DNA from: Marsupella aquatica | Lineage: Eukaryota; Marchantiophyta | Assembly: GCA_973895155.1 (NCBI GenBank) | Contig: OZ316893.1 | Span: 6,324,001-6,388,000, forward strand | Direction of reading: 5' to 3' | DNA length: 64,000 bases | Shown: piece after piece, positions 13,142 to 25,350 of the stretch | How the letters are laid out: each line of letters starts with the position of its first letter | Numbering within the stretch: the first letter of the stretch is position 1 | Program-made: the position numbers and the translations under genes | Notes under the pieces: generated by a model | Database searches by the model: none | The model's input: only the letters and a program-made list of their open reading frames with translations | Told to the model about the DNA's origin: nothing

Positions 13142-14246
13142 GGCAGAAGAGTCGCTCCATTATCGTAGAATCCATCGCTCCCTCCCTCACTCTCCCTCTG
13201 TCCCTTTTTCTGTCACCTTCTTCCTCTGTTCCCGCAACACTGGATCCGGAAGAACTGAAGAAGGGCTCGGATCGCCATCGCTTGAAGCACCGTGACACCG
13301 CCTTCCGTCAGTGCTGAAGATCGGTGAGATATGATCCCTAGAAAGCACCTCGAGTGAGTGAATGGGTGAGTGAGTGAGCTAGCTCGGCGCGTTGCGGAAT
13401 GTGGAGTGTGCGTAGAGGAGGAGGATGAGGCAGTGAGTGGGTCCGCCCTCGAGCTATCAGTCATCAGTGAGATCTCGTCGCTGCGAAGAGCACGATTGGC
13501 CCGCGCCGTGTGTAGAGAGGTTTACAGATACCCTCTGCCCTGATGCTTGTCACACATCGAGTGTTGCTCCTGCTTTCGTGGAGCGTACTCGAAGGAGAGA
13601 GAGCAGAGACATCAGGCGCTAGTTTCTGTGCTACCTGAGTCGGGAAAGATTGGTAGACTTGCGGCTCTCGTAGCTGGTAGGTCGGTGAGCTTTTGTTGGG
13701 CGGAACTACTTGCAAACAAAGTGTTCTTTGTGTGGAGGGCGAGAGGATTCCGATCTACGACGCGCAGCTATTTACGTTACGATGCCTGTGACGGAATCTA
13801 GTGACGCCGCCACTTTTAACCGATATTCTTCGTTACTGGTTTCTTGCTCGTTCATCGTGTTGACACATTTGATGCACAAATCGCGAGAAGCAGGTCACAG
13901 TTGCTGAAGCACGTCTCGTCAGGATTTTCCTACAGCAGTTTCTTCTCCCTGTTTGCCGAAACTACAGAAAGCCTCGTTTTTGAGGGTATTTATTCAAGAC
14001 TGGGAAAATTCCCAAGGAGGAATATCGGAGGTCTTCGGTATGCTCCGTCATGGAGAGCAGATTACAGCCATCGATTCGGTCCCGGTCGAGGATACTCTAA
14101 TTACATCCTTCATCCACTTCGCCTGAGGATTTTAAGCACTCCAAATACACGAAGGGTCGAAAAATAGCGATCTCATAATATGCGCACTTCAGGAAAGCTT
14201 AACGACCGACGACATTGAATACTCTCTACAGATCTGGTAAGTGGCC

Positions 14247-14807
14247 ATGGCGCACTCGAGTCTTATCACTTCCGACTACGAGGAGCCCCGTACCCCTCCT
14301 TTGAGATCTAGACGCCGTCGAAGGAAAGAAGGAAGGAGAGGTGATACCATCTCGTCAAGTAGTAGTGGCCTGACCATGGACACCATGCCAGCATCGTTGA
14401 ACACTTTACCCGTGTCTGTTCCGATGTTCGTCAAGGGAAATAGGCGCGACAGGCCGGCCGAATGTAGTAGTGCGGCGTCGAGACACTGCAACACTAGTTT
14501 TCCAAGTTCCGTTTTATTACTGCCTAGCACCGGTCTGAAATTAGGTCACATGTTAAGTCTTATCAAACAAGATGACGTCGAGTTCAAGCACCATGCTCAC
14601 TGCTCTCAGATATGCTTTCCTTCGAAGAAAGTGGGTCCACGAATGATGCTTCCGCTGAAATCACGTCGTCTTCGGGGTCTCATTGCGCTGGCTCACCATC
14701 TTGATGAAGAGGATTGTTTGAGTAGAGTACCTGCGAGTGTTTTGCCTGAATCGTTCCAACCGCCAACGCCGATCCCCAATGTTGCCGCCATTCCTTCCAC
14801 TGCATAG
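14247..14807 (+). CDS. Hypothetical basic, Ser-rich protein (186 aa)
   Basis: An ATG in good context (ccATGG) opens a 187-codon frame ending in TAG. The N-terminus is acidic/Pro, then strongly basic (RSRRRRRKEGRRGD, residues about 20-33, a possible nuclear-localisation sequence), then Ser-rich. The middle contains LKLGHMLSLIKQDD and the C-terminus is Pro-rich. I recognise no domain. It lies about 1.1 kb downstream of a TATA box, in a GC-rich island. A splice-donor-like GTAAGT sits just before the ATG (14237-14242), so the true structure may be spliced differently and this frame may be intron or 3' exon. Upstream short frames (13437-14167) would be leader. Confidence 0.35.
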   Translation: MAHSSLITSDYEEPRTPPLRSRRRRRKEGRRGDTISSSSSGLTMDTMPASLNTLPVSVPMFVKGNRRDRPAECSSAASRHCNTSFPSSVLLLPSTGLKLGHMLSLIKQDDVEFKHHAHCSQICFPSKKVGPRMMLPLKSRRLRGLIALAHHLDEEDCLSRVPASVLPESFQPPTPIPNVAAIPSTA

Positions 14808-15700
14808 CTGTCCGCTATTTGTTGTTGACAGGAGTTTCGTTCAGAGATGGACCCGTCGCTCCTCTCCCCCTCCCTTCAACTTATGGAGTTGCAAGTGTCC
14901 ACGATCTCTTCCAGAATTATTAGGATAGACACCGTAGCGCTTACCCACGTTAGGCTCGAGAACGATGGAAAGCGTCTTAAAACTTTTAGAAAAGATCACT
15001 GCTGTAGGATAGAACTGCCACCTTGACGTCGTCTTCGTTTAAGCCTCTGGACGACTAACAAAGTTTGCTATTAGCGGAAATGAGCAGTTCGAATCGTCAA
15101 CTGTTAAAGTGAAGACGAACAGGAACCCGTAAAAGAAAACCTTGGGAGGAATCTGGTCATTCCCGAGAAAGCACACCAAAACTCATGGAGATGAAATCTA
15201 GCTACTCGAACACTACCAGATAGTGCACATGCTCGGGCCAATTATTTCGCCCAAAACCGGAACGGAAGTTGTACACCATCTCAAATTTTGGAAGATAAGT
15301 CAAAAGAGGGTCAAGATTTCAAGTCTCTCCCTCCACATGGAAAATCACACAAAACGAACTCTGGTCTCACATGAGCGTCACGGATGGTGCATCAAATCGT
15401 TGTCAAGCTTTCTGTGAGTTGGCCGTTCAGACACGGAACCATGTCCGTCGTCACCGCAGCACTGAAACGTAGCTCTGAAGCTTTGGTCACCGCAGCACTG
15501 AAAACTAGTTCTCCGTACTCCAATTGAGAGATCACTGTTGTGAATGGGTGGGTGAGGATCCTTTCGGACCAGGAAGGTTCCGAACCCTTTTCGAGACGTG
15601 ACTCTTATCAATAACGGATGGCCACCGATCCTTTCGTGGACGGCAAGATCGGACGCCTCTTGAGAGTTGTGAAAAGGAAACCACCACGTCAAACCTTTCC
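14808..15700. other. No recognisable gene (possible 3' region)
   Basis: Continues the moderately GC-rich island. A short internal duplication 'tcaccgcagcactgaaa' occurs at about 15451 and 15488. No coding segment recognised. Confidence 0.35.
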
Positions 15701-15707
15701 CCTCACT

Positions 15708-15830
15708 AACACCCTGGTACTGTAAAACTTTACTTCTTTACTTGTCTTTCACCTTGCACCTGTAACCCCCTAACACTCGGGTACTGTGAGGTTTACATCA
15801 TTACTTGTCTTTCACCTTCCACCTGTAACA
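15708..15830. repeat. Tandem duplication, ~63-bp unit
   Basis: Two adjacent copies of a segment reading 'taacaccctggtactgt...acttgtctttcaccttgcacctg', about 85% identical, with the start of a third copy at about 15826. Confidence 0.7.
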
Positions 15831-15839
15831 CCCTGCCTG

Positions 15840-18159
15840 ACACGGTGCCAAGGGTTACAAGCCCTTATGGTGTACAACCCTCAGGTAGTTTCTGCTTTGT
15901 ATTTCTGTGGATGAATTCACCCGCCAATTCTCAACCTGGTTAGTGGTTAGAACATTTGGGCCCAGTGACTAGCCTGTGGGCCGTGTTATCCAATTCCAGG
16001 CACAACGTTCAGATCAAAAAGAGAGTAAAATTGCACTTAGTTAATCCATTGTCATAAGGGTGCCCATGGCTCTAACCCCCTTACTGTAGATTCCCGGCCC
16101 TTGTGGATTACATCCCACAACCCTCTTGGGACTATTAGTTACCTTAAAAGTAATCCTCTGGTGCTGTAACCCGCGGCCCTAGTTGTGCAGAGGTTATGAA
16201 ACTTCAGCATCCCATTGCCTGCATCCCCTGGCCCTGCCGTCTTCCCCTTGAACATAGCAAAAATCAATTTTTTAGAGTACTGTGAAAAAGTAGTGTCAAC
16301 TCAAACATATCGTCACTTTAACACTATGCCCTGTCGTTTTGTTCAAGTATGATGTTACGTTTGAATGTGACTCTGATCAAATACAACTCCCAAATGTCAC
16401 ACTGATCAAATACAAACACAGAGGAAGAAGCACAAGAAGATAGAACGTGAAGAAGTAAACTCTCAATTCACTTGGATTCAACAATGAGGGAGTACAATTG
16501 GACTATTCTCATTCAGTTTGACTCAACAATGAGGAAGTTAGCCTCTACAAAATTGTTCAAAAAAACTTTTTTTTGTGTACTCAACAATGAGGAAGTTAGC
16601 CTCTACAAAAAATTTCAAAAAACCTGTTTTGCGTGCTCCACTACTTGTGTATTTGGAAATTTGCACTGTCTTTGAGTAGCAGTTGTTTGCTCAACAATTC
16701 ACAGGTTATAGGTTGCCATCATTGAGGCGCATGGCCTTCTCAAACCCATGGTTATGCCACACACATAGCATGTTCATCCTACTACATGCCTACTTTGACT
16801 TATCTGAAAGAATTGAAATGAGGAGACATTTTAATTTGAAAATCAAGTATTGAAAGAATGATTATAAGATAGTTAATGAAAAAACTACATACCTTTTTAA
16901 AAGTGAGAAAGGTACAATACTACATGTGCATTAATTTCTAGATACTAGTCAATGTACTTGTATAAGTACAACACATTATGATTCAAAGAACGTGAACTAC
17001 TTAACTTTGTTTTTTTTTTATTTTCTGCTTTATTTGGGCTCTTTATTTAGGTGACACCTGTTCATGAATAAACCATGAACAATGTAAATACTATAACCAA
17101 TGGAATATATGGTGCACTCATCAATGAATAGTGTACTAGTTGCTTGGTTGAAGGGTCCAACTTCTCATGCAAGTAAGGATATATGCCCCTCAAAAATGTT
17201 ACTCAAAGTGTTTTAAAAAATATAGGGTACCTAACAAAAACTAAGGAAATTAAGAAAGTTAAAGGGGTTGCCAAAAACTATCAAATTGTAAATAAGACAT
17301 GGCTGAAGCATGAACTAGGCCAAATTAACATAAAACCACATTTCAATCAAATTGAATGAGACAAGATAACCAAAGAGTGTCCCACCATATAGCAGCCTTG
17401 AAAAAAATCCCACACTAACCATCTTGAATTATATTCTGTTAGATAACTAAATAGATTGAGTTTATAACAGTCCTTTGAGGTTGGGTTAACTATCATTAAT
17501 AGGCAACGGATCTCAGACTAACACACCGTGTCAACCCCTGACCACTATACTGTGCATCTCCATATACACCGAGGCTGACAGTACATTAGCTTACATTACT
17601 CATCTAAAATCATGCACCACCTCTCGTCCGTTATGGTTGGTTGGTTCGCCTCCTTTCTAGTAGTGGTGGCATCTATTTGACTCTTTATTGAGCCTACGAG
17701 TGTAGTTTCCATTTCAAGGCACAAACAAATGCCCTTGAACATTCACTGAGAGTTTTCTATTAAGGGGGGATTGTCAAAGCGCTAGCCGTGCAACGGCTTG
17801 TAGGCTGGGAAAATTGCTGGCCCCGTCTCCGGCTTAAATTTTTTTAATAATTTGTGTTGTATAATTTTCAATTACTAGCTACAAGTACTGTGGCTTGTAA
17901 CACATGATATTAAACCAACCCAAGAAAAATTGCACCGGAACCTATGATGCATTTAGAAACATAGCGTACACGTTTGAAAGTTGCAAACTCTCCTTGTTGT
18001 GGTTTTTATAATCTTGGTCTGGGACCTTCAATTGTTTCTGCCTTTCCCAAAAATGTGCCAAAAAAGTACTGTAGATTTCTTAATATGCATGAAGTGGAGT
18101 CAAAGTCTCATGGACAAAAGCCTAATTGTTGCAAGTCAGCCATAATGACACTCCCTAAG
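15840..18159. other. AT-rich non-coding region with a short tandem duplication
   Basis: No gene recognised. A 58-bp tandem duplication carrying 'actcaacaatgaggaagtta' starts at 16521 and 16579, with a diverged third start near 16478. Confidence 0.5.
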
Positions 18160-18462
18160 CCCGGGGTCCTCACTTATTTCCTTTCTACCCATCAGGCAAA
18201 CATAAGTATAGGGTTTGTATATTGGGTTGAGAAGAATACTTTTAAATTTCCGTAGAAGAACATTAGGGTTTTTTAAATCCAATTTTGAAAATTATAAGAG
18301 AAGAAAGGTTTTAGAAATGATTTTGGGAATATTTTTACTTAGAATATTCCAAAAAGATAGGGGTAGAACAATAGTTCAAAAAACAATCCTTATTTTTTAG
18401 GGTGTTTAATAGCTAAAAATGTCGAGCGTGTTATGAGACCCCCTTTAGAGTGAGGCCCCGAG
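18160..18462. mobile_element. MITE, family 2, copy B (303 bp)
   Basis: On the minus strand it begins CTCGGGGCCTCACTCTAAAG and on the plus strand CCCGGGGTCCTCACTTAT, giving imperfect terminal inverted repeats. The interior aligns to 8200-8463 in inverted orientation (shared 'caaaattggattta' and 'tgttcttcta'). No clear target duplication remains, so this copy may be older. Non-coding. Confidence 0.6.
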
Positions 18463-20165
18463 ACCAAGAAAGTACTCATTGTGAGTAATAGGTCAAGAGT
18501 GGTTGTCGGCATCACATACCACCATAAGCTCCAGTTAACCTGATTGTCATGTTATGAGTAGGATTGCCAATGAAGACAAGTGCTTGAAGTTATGGTCCCG
18601 ACTTGATAGGGGTTGGGGGTCAAAAGTAGGGGACATTTGAAGCTGGCCTGGGGTTGCTAGAGGTATATATAAGGAGAACATATGCTATAAGACCCCTCAC
18701 AAGCCATTAGTTAACAAAGATAGATAATTGAACTCTGTCACTACTTCCTCTAAGCCAAAGAATCAAAGAGCAGCACAAGAACATGCATGCAAATTAAGGA
18801 AGTAATAGGGAACATTGGATGGCTTCCAAGGTAACTTGAGATGCACCCTCAGGCAGGTGGTCTTGGTGTGCTCACACCTGTCGAGCCATCGTTGTTATCT
18901 GCAGCAAACCCCGCAGCAAACGGGCCTTTGATTGAGATTCACTCTGGCAATCTCAAGGAGCTAATGGAAGCACTACAAAACAAGCAACAGGGGCTGCCCA
19001 GAGAAAAGGTCAGTAGCTGGACCCTGCATCACGGTTGGGTCCTACACTACTCTTGGTGGCCAGATCAGAAGACTTTATCACAATGTGTGAGAATTTTACT
19101 TACACTCGCAACCCAGACCTGCCATTCATACCAAAAGCAGGCTAACTTGAGAATTCGTACAGGGTCAGCACAACAAGGACCAGGGCTCAGGTTAAAGCAT
19201 GCGTTGATGGAATTATTTACAAGTTGGGGCAAGGTAAAATTGTGTTTGTAATTCATATGTTTTATAAACACCTACCCCCACACCTACTTTGGATTACATC
19301 TCTGTAGTTTGTAACATTTGCAGTTGAGCCCCCTAGCAACCATCAGTGCCTTATGTGACTGAGATAAACAGAATGTTAATTACACACTGACCCTTTTACA
19401 CATTCAAGTGCAGTGAGATGGCTCATCAAACAAAATCAAGGAGCCTCACTGTCTACCTTCTTGTAACCAAAAATTAAACTGTGCATTTATACTCACAATG
19501 TGAATCCTACACACTCATATCTAACAAGAAAAATGTCTGCATGGCCTGCAATTAAGAAAATATTAGACAGGCCGGAGGCAATGAAAAAAGGACCCTGACC
19601 TTTTAATTTCAAAAATTGTGTGTTGCCCCATATGCTATGGAGTAACTTTCACATCCAAACATTATATCTCATAGCATATGTTATGTAGTCAGTCAGACCT
19701 AAACTTGTGGTATCCAAACATTATGCCCTACCAAATTTCATAGATTAGTCCCTACAAACTAACCATTGACAGCAACGTCTGTTTCTTTTGGTCACCTGGT
19801 GAACGGAAGAAACTATAGTTTCGCTACAACTCTCACTAGGTTCGAGAATTCTAACTCCATATTCTTTGTACCATCTGGGCCAAGAACCTACTGTAGGTCC
19901 AGGACAGGTTCCGACCATGGGTTGGCTACAAATTAAGGTAACCAAATTGGCACTGGAGGGCTTAGGGAAAGGAAATTAATGATAAATGATGCCAACAAAG
20001 AATCATCAATAGGGACATAAACAAAATATCAAAAAGCACGTCTAGGCAAGATTGCTCTGGCATAATCTAAGACTGAAATTAGCTCCATGTGGGGCTCTTT
20101 GCTACTATCATATCAATTTTTGTATAAAGTGGAAGCAACAGTGAGGTTATGGGTTCGCCACGTGG
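18463..20165. other. No recognisable gene
   Basis: A 136-codon open frame at 18841-19251 (+) has no domain I recognise and lies in otherwise non-coding sequence, so I do not annotate it as a gene. Confidence 0.35.
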
Positions 20166-20168
20166 AAT

Positions 20169-20759
20169 TCATAGAGTCTTACTTGTATATCTAGAACACC
20201 CCATATTCCTTTCCCCCTGTGGATCTATCAGCATCGCTAATAGCATCCAGTTTATTACATTAATGTGCACACTTTTATGTGTCTGGAGTGACAAAGAACA
20301 TGCCAAACTGTGAAAAAACATGAACTCTATGTGCGAAATTTGCAATAGTTGCAAAAGTATTTTGTTGTGGTAAAGTATATGCATCATGGATCCTATCGGG
20401 GATCCTCCAAGGATTAAAGTTGTGCCTTGCCATTGAGAGACATCCTCTCCTGGAATTCGTGGCCCAGATCCTTTTTCCAAATCGCGGAATGCCATGAGCC
20501 CGACGGAAACGACTGTAGGCCTGCAGGAAAATCCTTTCTGGGCAGATTGAACGAAAGGTGATCCAATCGTTGAGTCCAGAATGATGATCCAGCTTTCTGC
20601 TACTGGATCTGTGAGACGAGAGACAGAACGGTCCCACCAATACTGAAGGAAAGGGAAGACCTGCGAAGCTTGGCTATGGCTGTCCGTTCTTCCGAATATT
20701 TGATGCCCCCCGTCGTGTATGGCCACGCTCTTCCTGAGTCGAAATTGGGGCCTTGTCAA
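20169..20759 (-). CDS. Unrecognised ORF (up to 196 codons), status uncertain
   Basis: A 196-codon minus-strand frame in a more GC-balanced segment upstream of, and divergent from, the chloroplast-protein gene at 21971. A second frame of the same strand (20275-20640) is also open, so codon bias cannot decide. No ATG in good context begins the frame. No domain is recognised. It may be a decayed exon, a 5' region or noise. Confidence 0.15.
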   Translation of the reverse strand: MTRPQFRLRKSVAIHDGGHQIFGRTDSHSQASQVFPFLQYWWDRSVSRLTDPVAESWIIILDSTIGSPFVQSAQKGFSCRPTVVSVGLMAFRDLEKGSGPRIPGEDVSQWQGTTLILGGSPIGSMMHILYHNKILLQLLQISHIEFMFFHSLACSLSLQTHKSVHINVINWMLLAMLIDPQGERNMGCSRYTSKTL

Positions 20760-21099
20760 ACATTCACACCATCCCCCTTTTGGGAATCCACGCCGTCCTG
20801 ACAGGAACAGCTGCTTGACAGTAATGTTAGCTCATTGTCAGATTTCCTCGAGCATCCGTCACAACTGCAATCACATTGTAAGTGCTCATGACAGAGGATC
20901 ATGGTGAGGAGGAGAAACCTGGGCAGTTTGGAGCTCCGTCTGTGTTGTAGATTGTGACCTGTGGGCAGTTGACCGGGAACAGGAGTGTCGACTTTACGTT
21001 GGAGGGAATCGGAGGGGAGCATCACCTTTATTGTGATGAGAATTGGAGGTGCAGAAACATCGTAGAAACCTCGTAGAGCTGAATTGAAAGAGGTGCGCA

Positions 21100-21970
21100 C
21101 TCGTTTACAAATCCCTAGTAGCGAAAAGGACTCGCTTTTGTTACATTCTCACACAAAATGTCATCCACCCGCTCTGTTGTCGACCCAATTCTTCCTCCCG
21201 TTTAGTTGAAGTCTACTTTCTGTTTCTCTGTGATGCAAAGGAAGGCAAGGTTATACCTCGGCATTACCCATGAGAATCGGTCCTTTCTGTTGGTGCATTC
21301 TTGTTAGTTTTGAAGTTCGTACGGTCGACAGTCGATACTCTGGACCTGATTCTACACGTAGACCCTCCCCACGGCAGTAGCATAAAATCTTGTCACACCA
21401 GTTCAATTAGGTGTACACCATTTGGGAGGTACGCGTGCCTTCTTAGCCCACAGATCAACGGCCGAGGAATACCCCTGAAATGGTCATTTTGGTTTGAAGC
21501 CCCACTCGATAGTCTAGGCGGTGCAGACCTATTGGAGTTCCCGCATCAAGTCCGCATCCAATTGACTGATTTCTCCGGAGAGAGCGACCAAAGTCTCGAT
21601 GCCTTGCTGTCAGAGAAATGTTGTTGCAATTTGCATTGACTCATGACGTGTGGACTGTGAGTAAGCCTAAAGGAAATCCCGAGGTCTCTTTACCGTGCGA
21701 AGGTGGTCCACGACGTTCTAATTATAGGGTTGTACCTCATGGATTTATTCCGAAGTTTTGAAGAAGTTCTGATTGTTGCCAGGGACTGTAAGCGTGAGGG
21801 TTGCCGAGAGCTTTCATGAACTGAGCATATGTTCGTCATTTGGGTTCTTTCCTGCCGTTAGCTCACTGGTCCCGGATTGCTGTTGTGTGCAGGGGAGTTT
21901 CAAAGCATAATCAATTAGGTTCGATAGAGTTTGAAGAGGTTTTGGTTGTAATTGGACACTGGCGTGGAGA
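21100..21970. other. Upstream region of the chloroplast-protein gene
   Basis: No coding segment recognised. A 112-codon open frame on the plus strand (21301-21639) has no recognisable content. The promoter of the gene starting at 21971 should lie here, but I see no convincing TATA box. Confidence 0.3.
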
Positions 21971-24479
21971 ATGGCGAACGTTGTCTCGTTGAGATGTCTG
22001 CAGCCGACCGTCTTCATTCCGCAAAGAACGTGGCTGTCACATGGTTGTGCCTTGTATTGTCCGGAAGGGATTCCAATCTGCTTATGTACTTCGAATCTGA
22101 CGAACCTGAAGAGCAGATTAAGTTCTGCACCAAAACCAACAGCCCCCCAGTTAAGATTCAATGGCCTTGATGCTATACGGCCTCTTACCAGACCACAGGA
22201 TGCACGAGGAGACGCTGTCACACCAATTGCCTCCTCTTCGAGGGATGTGGGCTCTTGGAATAATGGGGAGGATAATAACAATGAGAACAGGTCATGGTGG
22301 AGCCCGCGGGATGGATTTGGACTTTATCCATGGGATCCGTCATGGCAGGCAATAGATTTTGATGGTGAGGCGGAGATTTTCCTTTCCTGAGCAGTGTAGT
22401 TCAGGGCCCATAGTAGATTATTTCTGTGTCTTTCAGATTATCGTCGACCTACGGATTCAGTAACTCAAAGAAGGTGTCATAGAGAGTTTGATGAGGGAAT
22501 TGGCATTGATGGCATTGGTGCCAATTTTGACGTGGGCGTGGGTTGTATCCATCTACGTCAAGGGCCTGTCAATCAGGAATGGGGTTAGAATCTCAAATCT
22601 CAGAGCATATTTGGAAGTATTTTGGAATCCCCTTCGGATGGCCCTAGTATTGGAACTGTTGGAATGTATACGTTCGGAAAGCCCTGACCCTAATTGCCAC
22701 GTTTCGAATAGGTGTATTAGAGCCCCAAAATTTTGGTGGATGTATACAGAGTATCTGTTATCAGACAGCTCTAGGGTAAATGTGGCCTTCAGGACATGTG
22801 GTGGACACGTGGTCACCGTACTCTCCTTTCGTATTATGTTCTGCAGACCTTTAGGAAAGCCGTTTCGTTTGCATTTAGTCTTTCGATTGGGTAACCATCA
22901 ATTACTCTCTAGTATGGAGAAACCTTCGAAGAACCTCACAGTTGACGTCGTTGCTGGCAGATATCCCGTGGATTCAGGAGGAGACAGTTACTCTCTTCAC
23001 GTCAGAAGGTGTTGTGAAGCTGAGAAATTCACGAACTGTATCTCCCCGGGCATCTTACAATGAGGTATTTTCGCTCAACATCATTCTTATGAGAATTTAC
23101 TTCCCAGGTTGGCTTCTTGAAAACTAGCTCAAAATCGGTCTAGATTTAAGGTATCGCAGTTTTTATACCAGTCTTAGTATGTTGCAGGTATCTTCATGTG
23201 ATCCCTTTTGGTAGTCATAAATACTTATTCCGGATCCAAGAGTCCATATTCAAGTTCGATAAAATGGTGGAATTTCTTTGAAGGGTGCTGTTATTGATTC
23301 ACTGACACTTCCTCCCCTCTGTTAAGTGGGTTGTCCCTTTCGCTCTTCCATTGTATCTTATTTGTTTTCTAAGGTCTGCATACTCAGTGCTATATGCTAC
23401 TTACTGGGTCTTGCAAAAAGGTTTTGAGGATTCTCTTTCGTCAATGTCTCATTCGCTATGCGTTTCCAAAACATCTGATGATAATGTGCAAGCCATTGTA
23501 CTAAATCTTAGCATCCTTGTGCTTGTGACAGAGGCAGTACGCACAATTGCGGGATCTCAACAGATTGAAGCGGTACCGAGAAGAAGACTATATGGATCCC
23601 AAGCAAGGACTATGTCTTGGAGCTATTTTCGACATCGCTGCGACCAATGTGAGCTATTTGACTTTGATGTGGACTCCCAGACGCAAGGTTTTCAATAGTG
23701 TCCTTTATTTTCTTTCAGAACATAGGGAGAGTGGAGGAAACGAATTAGAAAGTGACCTTGTGTAAAATCTGAGAAGCACTGCAGTTTGGTGATAAATGAG
23801 ATGGAAATCAACATGACAGAATCCACTTCAGTGAAAGCTTGCAAGGGCATGAATATCACCTGTATCCCACTCACGTACAACCCGTGGGGCTAAACGGACA
23901 TCTTCGATCCATTTTCTTTTTCGACATGTCAAATGCCACTGGCAATGAAAGTAAAGTTTCTGTCTCCATTGATATGCTAACTATGATTTCTTTGATTGCT
24001 TTTAGCTCGATTACTTCACTTCTTAACATGTAAGATACTCTTTGACTTCCGATGCCAGGGAGTGGATATGGGACGCAGATTTTGTGTGTTTGGATTCTGC
24101 CGCTCCATTGAAATGCTTAGTGATGTTGTTGAAGACACTATTCTGGAACAAGGCGGCGAGGTATATGCATCGTTCAAATCATGGACTCCCTTTAGCCTGC
24201 AGTCATTTTGTTTCAAGCCTCGATTTAATCATGATGGGCTCTTGTGTCCGACATTTTCTGTCTTTGGCCCGGAGCTGAAGTTATCATTTCGACACGAGTG
24301 TAATGCAGGTGTTGATAGCAGAGAAAGGGAGCTCAACAGGTCTTCATGAAAAGTTGACCATGACCGTTGCAATGCCTGCTCTCTGGGGAGTGCCACCCGC
24401 TTTCGACGTTCTCAAAATGGCAATTAGGTCTGGTGGTGGTATTGTGGAGAAGACGTACAAAAAATGGGAGTTTTTTTAA
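21971..24479 (+). CDS. Conserved plant chloroplast-targeted protein, six exons, predicted 360 aa
   Basis: Proposed exons: 21971-22364, 22437-22583, 22913-23064, 23532-23648, 24059-24160, 24309-24479. All have GT/AG borders and compatible phases, summing to 1083 bp. The N-terminus (MANVVSLRCLQPT..., rich in Ser/Thr/Arg, few acidic residues) fits a plastid transit peptide. The last three exons encode YREEDYMDPKQGLCLGAIFD, then GVDMGRRFCVFGFCRSIEML, then LTMTVAMPALWGVPPAFDVL with C-terminus VEKTYKKWEFF. I recall this block as a strongly conserved, functionally uncharacterised plant family (possibly annotated 'seed maturation-like', Arabidopsis At5g14970 type; the name is uncertain). Exons 4-6 are secure. 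Exon 3, and the start of exon 2 to exon 3, are less certain because alternative acceptors exist. The gene appears intact up to its TAA at 24477-24479. Confidence 0.8.
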
Positions 24480-24862
24480 CGAGTATATGGAACTGATTGC
24501 GCGTTGGAGGTGTACAGCATTTTTATCATGTGTGAATTTGTAAAGGCAACATAGTTACTTTGGAACAGGAAACACAAAATCAAGCAGAGGGATTCAGGGA
24601 GAGCAAGTCAAATTCAGATTGAGATGTAGGCTAGTACGTTGGTCGTTCAATCAAAATCAGTGGTGCCGACAATCTGTAGTGTCTTTCGCTTCAGCTGTCT
24701 GCAGAAACCGTAGTCGTGGAGTGCGGGTCTCCTTGAATCCGCCCCTGACCACTGTGTGAAAGCTTTTTATGTGCCTCCAAGATTAGGGGGAAACTTCTTA
24801 TCGGGTTCAGCTGTAGCACCGGTGTACATTATTTTGTACTCGACATTGTTTGTAGCCTTACC

Positions 24863-24962
24863 NNNNNNNNNNNNNNNNNNNNNNNNNNNNNNNNNNNNNN
24901 NNNNNNNNNNNNNNNNNNNNNNNNNNNNNNNNNNNNNNNNNNNNNNNNNNNNNNNNNNNNNN
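24863..24962. other. Assembly gap (100 N)
   Basis: Exactly 100 N, the usual placeholder for a gap of unknown length. Linkage across it is by scaffolding only, so the chloroplast-protein gene and the mobile-element cluster to the right may be further apart than shown. Confidence 0.99.
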
Positions 24963-25025
24963 TGACGGAGGGGAATTGAACCCCTGATTGAGCATAAATC
25001 TCAATTTGCCAATCCGCCATCCCCT
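24963..25025 (-). other. tRNA-like fragment at the gap edge
   Basis: On the minus strand this carries a T-arm-like hairpin (aggggttcaattcccct), a 5-bp hairpin with a 7-nt loop (ttgag/ctcaa), and a possible acceptor pairing atggcgg with ccgtca running into the gap. The D-arm is missing and the loop triplet would be TTA, so it is not a normal tRNA. It may be a degenerate or truncated tRNA or organelle-derived insert. Confidence 0.25.
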
Positions 25026-25255
25026 ACTCTACTCCCTCCCACTAACCCTACACATGCATCACATACACACACAACAAACTACTTTTAATAAACAATAGTC
25101 AATTATATATCACAATTTACTCACACTTTGAATATATGTAGTCAAAGCTTGCAAGTCACTTGCATCTAGTACATACACTTTGTCAACTGTCCCAGACTTC
25201 ATTGTCAAGTTCACATTTATCAGCCTATTCATTAAAGTGTATTTTCTTTTGTTCA

Positions 25256-25350
25256 CAAATCAGTCTTGAAATGTACACTTTCATGTCCCCAAATGTACAC
25301 TTTAAGAAACCCAAATGTACACTTTTTGATCCCTAAATGTACACTTTATA
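25256..25350. repeat. Clustered 13-mer aaatgtacacttt
   Basis: Four near-identical copies of AAATGTACACTTT (core TGTACA is palindromic) spaced about 20-27 bp apart, in AT-rich sequence. Just to the right a ~39-bp direct repeat (about 25399-25465) contains 'attaattcacaaagaata' followed by ggatagagatcat, a half of the palindrome found in the arrays further right. This could be the subterminal region of the large element. Confidence 0.6.

Noticed and set aside
18841-19251. 136-codon plus-strand frame
   Set aside because: No recognisable domain, no promoter or splice context, and surrounded by non-coding AT-rich sequence.
22488-23063. 191-codon plus-strand frame across exons of the plastid-protein gene
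   Set aside because: It ends in a stop just before the splice donor at 23065 and is out of phase with the conserved downstream exons; a different frame gives a continuous protein.
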